IMG/VR virus record: IMGVR_UViG_3300025010_000225
Span: 1-24,949 of that record
Source: a virus
Reading direction: 5' to 3' (one strand)
DNA length: 24,949 nt
Shown: positions 20,130 through 24,949 of the stretch, piece after piece
Layout of the letters: the number at the start of each line of letters is the position of its first letter
Position numbering within the stretch: the stretch's first letter is position 1
The notes under the pieces: model-generated
What the model saw: the letters and a program-made list of their open reading frames with translations, nothing else
Database searches by the model: none
Told to the model about the DNA's origin: nothing
Program-made: the position numbers and the translations under genes

Positions 20130-20783
20130 TTACTTTACATAACGAAATTCGTAACCTTTTGGTTTAGCATATTTACCATCATCTTTTGCCCAACTACTAA
20201 CTCTATTACAATCTTTCTTATCATAACCAAAGAATAAAACACACTCAGTTACGCTAGGGAATATTTTGAATTCTCCATTAGGTAAAATCATTTCAACTTT
20301 TTTACGCACATTGTCAACTCCTAGTGCCGTATTTAAATCAAAATTTATTACTCTAATATTCTCTTTTGTATATCCTTTCGATGGATCTTTTCTGTCTATA
20401 CTAGGAACTAAATCTTTATCTAAAAGACTTTTGATATCTTGATAGAAATTTTTATAGAGATACCATTTTAATTCTGTACTTGATTCAAAACCAAAAGGAT
20501 TATCTAGATTTCTGTAGCAAGGTTTGTAATCTCTGGATGGTGAAAAAATGCGTGAATGAGCATCATAAGCCATTCTTTTGCATTTTCTATAAACTATGTC
20601 TTGATATATTTCTTTTGGTGGTACAATTCTATCTTCTTCTTTAACTTTAGTTTTTGCGTTTTCACACATTTTGCATTTACCTCTATATACTGGAGTACCA
20701 TCCTTAGTGATTTTACCGCTTTTGTAGAAATCACTAAGGATTTTTAGTTCTCCGCATTGAGTGCAAAGTTTATCAACACTCAT
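20130..20783 (-). CDS. HNH-type homing endonuclease with N-terminal zinc finger
   Basis: 217 residues with an AAGAAGGAG SD inside the reductase tail. The N-terminus has a zinc finger (Cys 7, Cys 10, Cys 37, Cys 40). The centre has the phage HNH-type stretch SIDRKDPSKGYTKENIRVI (about 128-146) followed by NFDLNTALG, in the Asp-Arg-x-Asp...Gly-Tyr...Asn-hydrophobic order typical of that group. A Tyr/Trp/Lys-rich tail (165-217, FGYDKKDCNRVSSWAKDDGKY) resembles a NUMOD-like DNA-binding end. It is a free-standing selfish nuclease inserted between the reductase and dUTPase genes. Sequence support is moderate because the classical HH pair is not clear. Confidence 0.7.
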   Translation of the reverse strand: MSVDKLCTQCGELKILSDFYKSGKITKDGTPVYRGKCKMCENAKTKVKEEDRIVPPKEIYQDIVYRKCKRMAYDAHSRIFSPSRDYKPCYRNLDNPFGFESSTELKWYLYKNFYQDIKSLLDKDLVPSIDRKDPSKGYTKENIRVINFDLNTALGVDNVRKKVEMILPNGEFKIFPSVTECVLFFGYDKKDCNRVSSWAKDDGKYAKPKGYEFRYVK

Positions 20784-20798
20784 ATTTATATCTCCTTC

Positions 20799-23700
20799 TT
20801 AGCGAATTGGGCAAACCCCAGAGGAACATTCTCCATCATTTCCAATATCAAATTCAGTTTCAACTAGTTCATATTTACTAATCAATGAAGGTATAAAAGT
20901 TTTCATTTCACTAACTCTTTTATTATATTCTTTTTCTGTAATAGCTTCTTGTGGCATTAACTGATAAAAAGAATCTGATAGAGATAAGAAACTTACAGCA
21001 ACAACATCGTCCCAATTATTCCAAATCCAATCTTCTACTTGTTCCCATTCATTATCACGAACTGTAACAGTAATCGAAGCATTATGATCAACATAATTAT
21101 CCATAAACATTTTATAATCTTCGAGTTGTTCAATAGCTGATACGTCAAATTTTGTTTTTCCAATAGGTGATTTAACAGGAAATTCAATTACTTTTGTTGT
21201 GCAAGTTTCCCATTCCTGACCGTTTTCTGGAAAGATAGGATAATTTAATTCTTCACAAACTTTTACTAAAGGATCATGAGCGTTTATTCTTACTCTTATA
21301 ATGTACCAAGGAGCTTGAGAATAATGAACACCTGATGAAACGCCTGGAATTTTACTCAATGTTCCTTCTGGTTTCACGGTAGTAATTAATAATGATACTG
21401 GCAATCCTAATTCTTTTGCATATGTATTAATTTCATCATGTGCAGTTTGACGTAATTTTCTTAATAATTCTGCTTCTTCTATCTTATTGATGCCAGTTGC
21501 ATTGACCATATCTTGCCATCCGGTCAAAGAGCATCCAGTTAATCTATCTCTTTTTTGTACAGCATCCCATTTAGGAAGTTCTAGTTCTACACAAGTCATA
21601 CGATATCCTGATCTTGCTGATAATCTTTGTGCTTCTAGCAATGATTTAATATCTAGTAATCCGTCTATTACAAAAGCAAAAACATTCACAGTAGTTAAAT
21701 TACAAAGTCCACAAGAATCAAGTAAAATTTCAGCACAATTATGTGCAACTACATTTTCTACTATTCCCCAATTAGTTTCTGGTTCTGAAAAATCATAAAC
21801 TTTTTGTTTTTCTAAAATATTAATAGATATTACTGTTGGATTTTTCCCATAATATGCTGATAATTCTTTGTTTAAACAATCTTTTGCTTCACATTCTTTG
21901 CCATTGTCTAACATTAAAATATGATCTGGAGTACATTTTATAATTCTATTGTTGCTTAATTGTACTTCAACAATATCTTTTTCCCCATTGCACCAAACTT
22001 TGCCATTTGATACATCGCCATTTAGATTAACAATACTAACTTCTTTCCCGTCTAATTCTTTAAATGTTCTATATCCGTCCGAAGTTAAAAGATTCATATC
22101 ACCAGTAAAACAAGGATTAACCCCATTAAAGTTTGGTCTACGTTTATTACCTGCAATTTCATTAACAAATGCTGGCTCACCAGAATATCTCATTTGTTCA
22201 ATTTGCCAATGAATTTGTTCTCTAGAAGGTTTTTCTTTATAATAAATAGAATTATTACTCATTTGCCTATGAGATAATTCAGTGTCTATTTCCCATTTTC
22301 CATTAATAGGCGATTGTTTATAAAGATTGCTTTTTGCTTTAATACATTCTTCATCATCTGAACCTATAAGCGAAATTTCTGAAGTATTATGAACCAACAT
22401 TCCTTCACAAACAAATTCTTTCGTGCTTTCTACAGATATATCATATGTTTCTTGAAGTTCCTTGTTGTAACTTATACTCAACACTTCAACTGGAATCAAT
22501 TCTTGATTTTCACCACTTATTCTTTCAAAAGTAGAAACAGTCATTTGTCTTGAATCTTTATTCCATATTTTAGAAGTTTTCATGTTTTTTACCCAATCAG
22601 CAGGATAACCATAGTCATTTTGTGAACGATTTGTTTTACAACAATTCTCGTATTTTAAAGATTTGATTGCTATTCTACATTCAAAATCTTTTTTTGCTTT
22701 TTCTCCAATGACTAATAAGTTATATAAATCTTTCCATTTACCTTTGGTTTTTCTTTTTAATTTAAATCTAGAAGGTATTCCAATTGAGGAGAATAGTGAT
22801 TGTACCTGTTTCGTAAAATTAGGATAAACTGAAGACAAGGCAATAACGGGATGATTTTTTGTTGACCCATCTGCATCATACAATCCAGTTAGATATGATT
22901 CCCTAATATTTATTTCACCTTGTAAAATAATATTAGGAATAATTATTTCTACATTAGGCTTTTTATATTGAGAAAGATATTCTGCTAATTGTGTGCTTTT
23001 AGCTTCAACATTGAACCATTTGCCTTTTGTTGGTTTGTCGTGTGCTATAATACCAAAACTTTCGAATATTTTATAAACTTTTTCTCTAATATTTGGTTTT
23101 GTACTCGGAATACTTACACTAACTGCCCTTTTGCTTACATGTCCATTTCCATGTAAATATCCTAAAAACCAAGCAGTATCTTCGTTTAATTCTGGAATTA
23201 CAATATCTACGCTAGTTGTATCATGAATGTCTCTTACATGATGATACTCTGGTAACTCTGTTTTTATACCATCGATAGTTTTACTAACAAAAACCATTCT
23301 GTCGTTCTCTTTTAAATCTTTTGCATATATCCACTCATAACTATTAACATTGTTCATGATTGCTATTTTATGTTTAGGAGTACATTTAAACTCTCCCATT
23401 TGAGTATTAATAGTTAATAATTCTTGCACTCCTTGATAGACCCAATCTGTAACTGGAGCATAACCTTTCGATGTCATAACCATATCATTGATTTTAACTT
23501 GTTCAATTGGAATTAATCCATTTTCCGTATGAACTAATGATCCCTTGGGCAGACATCTTCTTACGCCTCCGATAACAACATTTTCGCCAATAGCATTTAA
23601 AATATCCATACAATTAATTGGTTTTAATTTAATCTTTTCTTGAACTTGATTAGTTCCTTCTTTTTTGATAATCTTATCTACTTTAGCAAACATTGATTTT

Positions 23701-24683
23701 AAACTTTCATATCCAGAAGCAGTTCCACCAAATGTTTTTAATCTTTCTCCTTTTGGTCTAACATTATCATAATCAAACACAATGGTTTTAATATCAATAA
23801 AGTCCTTATCCCATAACATTTTTAAAAAATAATCTAATGCTTGAACCCATCCACCCTTACTATCCCCAACAATAATCTTGACCATATTATTGTTAGTGAA
23901 TTGAATTGATGTGCTATCTTCTCGTTTGTCTCTTGAGACTGAAGAGTAGGCTTTATGTATAACTTCTACATTTGTTTTTACTCTAGGAAGTTTAGCAACA
24001 TCATCTTTTAAAATACGGAATCCAAACCCAGAACCAATCATCAATAAGTAAAAAGCGTCCTTAAATGCTTCAAAATTATCAATTACAGCGAAGCTACAGT
24101 TATAATTTGAGGTGGGGAATTTTTCTGAAACTAATGTTCCACCTATGTATAGTGTCCTACCTGATAGGAATTGTCTAAGATAAAACATATTATCATATAA
24201 TTTTTCAGCTTCTTCTCTAGAGGTTGGAACTAATCCACAATTATATTCTACTGCTCTTTTTACTGTCTCCCACCAATACTCCCTACGTTGTTCTTCAGGT
24301 AAATATCTACTATATGTACGATAATAAACAAAACTTCCTAATTGATTCATAGGGGATGGTAAATGTTTATATTTACTTATAAATTCTTCACTAAGAAGTC
24401 CTTTTACTTTATTCTTACGAGTCTTATCTCTTTGATTGCGATAAATTATATATCTCTTAGCAACATCTTTTCGATTACTTTCCATCAACATATCTTCTAC
24501 AAAATCTTGTATATTTTCAACTGAGTATAATTCTAGTCCAATAGACTCAATTTTATTCGCAATATCATAACTTAGTTTTGTATCAACACCATCTTTTGTT
24601 TCAAGCATTGCATTTTCAACTGCTCGAATTATGCTACTTTTATCAAAGTTAACTAATGTACTATTTCTTTTTTGTACTTTCAA
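20799..24683 (-). CDS. nrdJ: Class II adenosylcobalamin-dependent ribonucleotide reductase with two inteins
   Basis: 1294 residues with a UUG start (GGAGG SD 8 bases upstream); removing two inteins (377-766 and 858-982) leaves 779. Residues 1-90 form an ATP-cone (starts MKVQKRNSTLVNFDKSSIIR). NYNCSF (194-199) holds the first redox Cys and NPCAEILLDSCGLCNLTTVN the catalytic Cys (983) and partner Cys. KPEGTLSKIPGVSSG (about 1104-1118) matches the cobalamin-type active region, and the C-terminal GECSSGVCPIR the final redox pair. The enzyme reduces ribonucleotides without oxygen dependence but needs vitamin B12 coenzyme. It is the first gene of the dNTP block and is followed by the HNH endonuclease and dUTPase. 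Both inteins must splice for activity, because the second sits next to the catalytic Cys. Confidence 0.9.
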   Translation of the reverse strand: MKVQKRNSTLVNFDKSSIIRAVENAMLETKDGVDTKLSYDIANKIESIGLELYSVENIQDFVEDMLMESNRKDVAKRYIIYRNQRDKTRKNKVKGLLSEEFISKYKHLPSPMNQLGSFVYYRTYSRYLPEEQRREYWWETVKRAVEYNCGLVPTSREEAEKLYDNMFYLRQFLSGRTLYIGGTLVSEKFPTSNYNCSFAVIDNFEAFKDAFYLLMIGSGFGFRILKDDVAKLPRVKTNVEVIHKAYSSVSRDKREDSTSIQFTNNNMVKIIVGDSKGGWVQALDYFLKMLWDKDFIDIKTIVFDYDNVRPKGERLKTFGGTASGYESLKSMFAKVDKIIKKEGTNQVQEKIKLKPINCMDILNAIGENVVIGGVRRCLPKGSLVHTENGLIPIEQVKINDMVMTSKGYAPVTDWVYQGVQELLTINTQMGEFKCTPKHKIAIMNNVNSYEWIYAKDLKENDRMVFVSKTIDGIKTELPEYHHVRDIHDTTSVDIVIPELNEDTAWFLGYLHGNGHVSKRAVSVSIPSTKPNIREKVYKIFESFGIIAHDKPTKGKWFNVEAKSTQLAEYLSQYKKPNVEIIIPNIILQGEINIRESYLTGLYDADGSTKNHPVIALSSVYPNFTKQVQSLFSSIGIPSRFKLKRKTKGKWKDLYNLLVIGEKAKKDFECRIAIKSLKYENCCKTNRSQNDYGYPADWVKNMKTSKIWNKDSRQMTVSTFERISGENQELIPVEVLSISYNKELQETYDISVESTKEFVCEGMLVHNTSEISLIGSDDEECIKAKSNLYKQSPINGKWEIDTELSHRQMSNNSIYYKEKPSREQIHWQIEQMRYSGEPAFVNEIAGNKRRPNFNGVNPCFTGDMNLLTSDGYRTFKELDGKEVSIVNLNGDVSNGKVWCNGEKDIVEVQLSNNRIIKCTPDHILMLDNGKECEAKDCLNKELSAYYGKNPTVISINILEKQKVYDFSEPETNWGIVENVVAHNCAEILLDSCGLCNLTTVNVFAFVIDGLLDIKSLLEAQRLSARSGYRMTCVELELPKWDAVQKRDRLTGCSLTGWQDMVNATGINKIEEAELLRKLRQTAHDEINTYAKELGLPVSLLITTVKPEGTLSKIPGVSSGVHYSQAPWYIIRVRINAHDPLVKVCEELNYPIFPENGQEWETCTTKVIEFPVKSPIGKTKFDVSAIEQLEDYKMFMDNYVDHNASITVTVRDNEWEQVEDWIWNNWDDVVAVSFLSLSDSFYQLMPQEAITEKEYNKRVSEMKTFIPSLISKYELVETEFDIGNDGECSSGVCPIR
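21738..22112 (-). other. Mini-intein 2 of the reductase (125 residues)
   Basis: Residues 858-982. It begins CFTGDMNLLTSDGYRTFKEL, has block B IKCTPDHILM (TPDH), block F VYDFSEPETNWGIVENVV and ends AHN before the extein +1 Cys. There is no endonuclease segment. Length 125 is near the lower limit for natural mini-inteins. The insertion is between NP and CAEI, so the +1 residue is the reductase catalytic Cys. Confidence 0.9.
22386..23555 (-). other. Intein 1 of the reductase with LAGLIDADG endonuclease (390 residues)
   Basis: Residues 377-766, bounded by GGVRR and TSEIS. It begins CLPKGSLVHTENG (block A), has FKCTPKHKI (block B), LAGLIDADG-type motifs FLGYLHGNG (near 507-515) and LTGLYDADG (near 598-606), block F ETYDISVESTKEFVCEGM and ends LVHN. 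The +1 residue is Thr. The first endonuclease motif has Asn where the catalytic Asp is expected. Confidence 0.9.
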
Positions 24684-24749
24684 TTATGTATCCTCCAATA
24701 TATTTATTTTAGTATTATAATAATGATTTAAAAAAATTATTCTATTTGC

Positions 24750-24949
24750 TTAATCTTCAATATACCAATTTCCATTAATATTTTCTAAACTTAGTGAATT
24801 ACTACGAATATACCAATCAAATAAATGATATTCAACAAAACCTTCACCTTTAATCTTTTTACCACTATTTATTGCGGTTATAAAATCTACAGGTTCCTTA
24901 ATTAATTCCCATTCCATTTTCAATGCATAATCACTTATTATAAAAACAT
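24750..24949 (-). CDS. C-terminal part of an unknown protein (runs off right edge)
   Basis: Minus-strand frame open from the window edge to TAA 24750-24752, giving about 65 residues: VFIISDYALKMEWELIKEPV, then a middle FVEYHLFDWYIR and end NGNWYIED. An internal ATG exists but has no SD, so the true start lies beyond the edge. Length and acidic aromatic character fit small phage early proteins. Unknown family. It lies 67 bp upstream of the reductase gene on the same strand, with a TATAAT but no clear -35 between. Confidence 0.5.
   Translation of the reverse strand, partial: VFIISDYALKMEWELIKEPVDFITAINSGKKIKGEGFVEYHLFDWYIRSNSLSLENINGNWYIED

Noticed and set aside
21487-21798. Plus-strand open frames inside the reductase
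   Set aside because: They lie opposite strongly conserved reductase coding and have no SD.
1-24949. tRNA or rRNA genes
   Set aside because: No cloverleaf-like segment or rRNA-like sequence was seen; the 16S-tail match at 18485-18498 is only 14 nt and read as an SD.

Overview
The window is a very AT-rich stretch with Gram-positive signals. Most genes carry strong AGGAGG-type ribosome-binding sites (SDs), several use UUG starts, and -35/-10 boxes are of sigma-A type. It looks like part of a large extrachromosomal element of a Bacillus-like member of the Bacillota: a plasmid, conjugative plasmid or phage-plasmid. There are no ribosomal, tRNA or chromosomal housekeeping genes and no virion structural genes. 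The assignment to Bacillota is inferred from composition and gene types, not from a database match.

Layout. (1) 1-2330: small accessory genes (an edge-truncated XRE-type regulator, a small zinc-finger protein, two small unknown proteins) and a free-standing zinc-ribbon/Vsr-like endonuclease. (2) 2331-7618, minus strand: a four-gene membrane module (VirB2-like protein, second small membrane protein, HerA/VirB4/VirD4-type ATPase, membrane-anchored M23 peptidase). It ends in a terminator and is followed by a separately promoted DGQHR (DndB-like) protein. (3) 7619-8475: control and centromere-like DNA with a large hairpin, a 28-residue hydrophobic peptide, a winged-helix regulator and several repeat families. 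(4) 8476-12939, plus strand: the maintenance core. It holds an actin-like ParM with a small ParR-like partner, a ribbon-helix-helix coiled-coil (KfrA-like) protein behind its own operator, and a replication-type winged-helix protein. The leader of that last gene has a strong antisense promoter and terminator, the layout of antisense-RNA copy control. (5) 12944-24949, minus strand: a phage-like nucleotide-metabolism region. It encodes adenosylcobalamin-dependent ribonucleotide reductase with two inteins, dUTPase, ThyX, a guanylate-kinase-like enzyme and a nucleoside deoxyribosyltransferase-like enzyme. Interspersed are GIY-YIG and HNH-type homing endonucleases and about a dozen small, often Cys-rich proteins.

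How it works together. The core replicates, counts and segregates the element. The right half supplies dNTPs, keeps dUTP low and makes dTMP independently of the host, as in large phages. The membrane module could move DNA or protein or remodel the envelope, but no relaxase or capsid gene is visible here, so its role is open. Selfish elements (two inteins and at least three endonuclease genes) are concentrated around the nucleotide genes. The most unusual points are the rep antisense-RNA locus, a 125-residue mini-intein interrupting the reductase directly before its catalytic cysteine, a gene that appears to start with AUA, and a duplicated SD carrying a 14-nt perfect match to the 16S rRNA tail.
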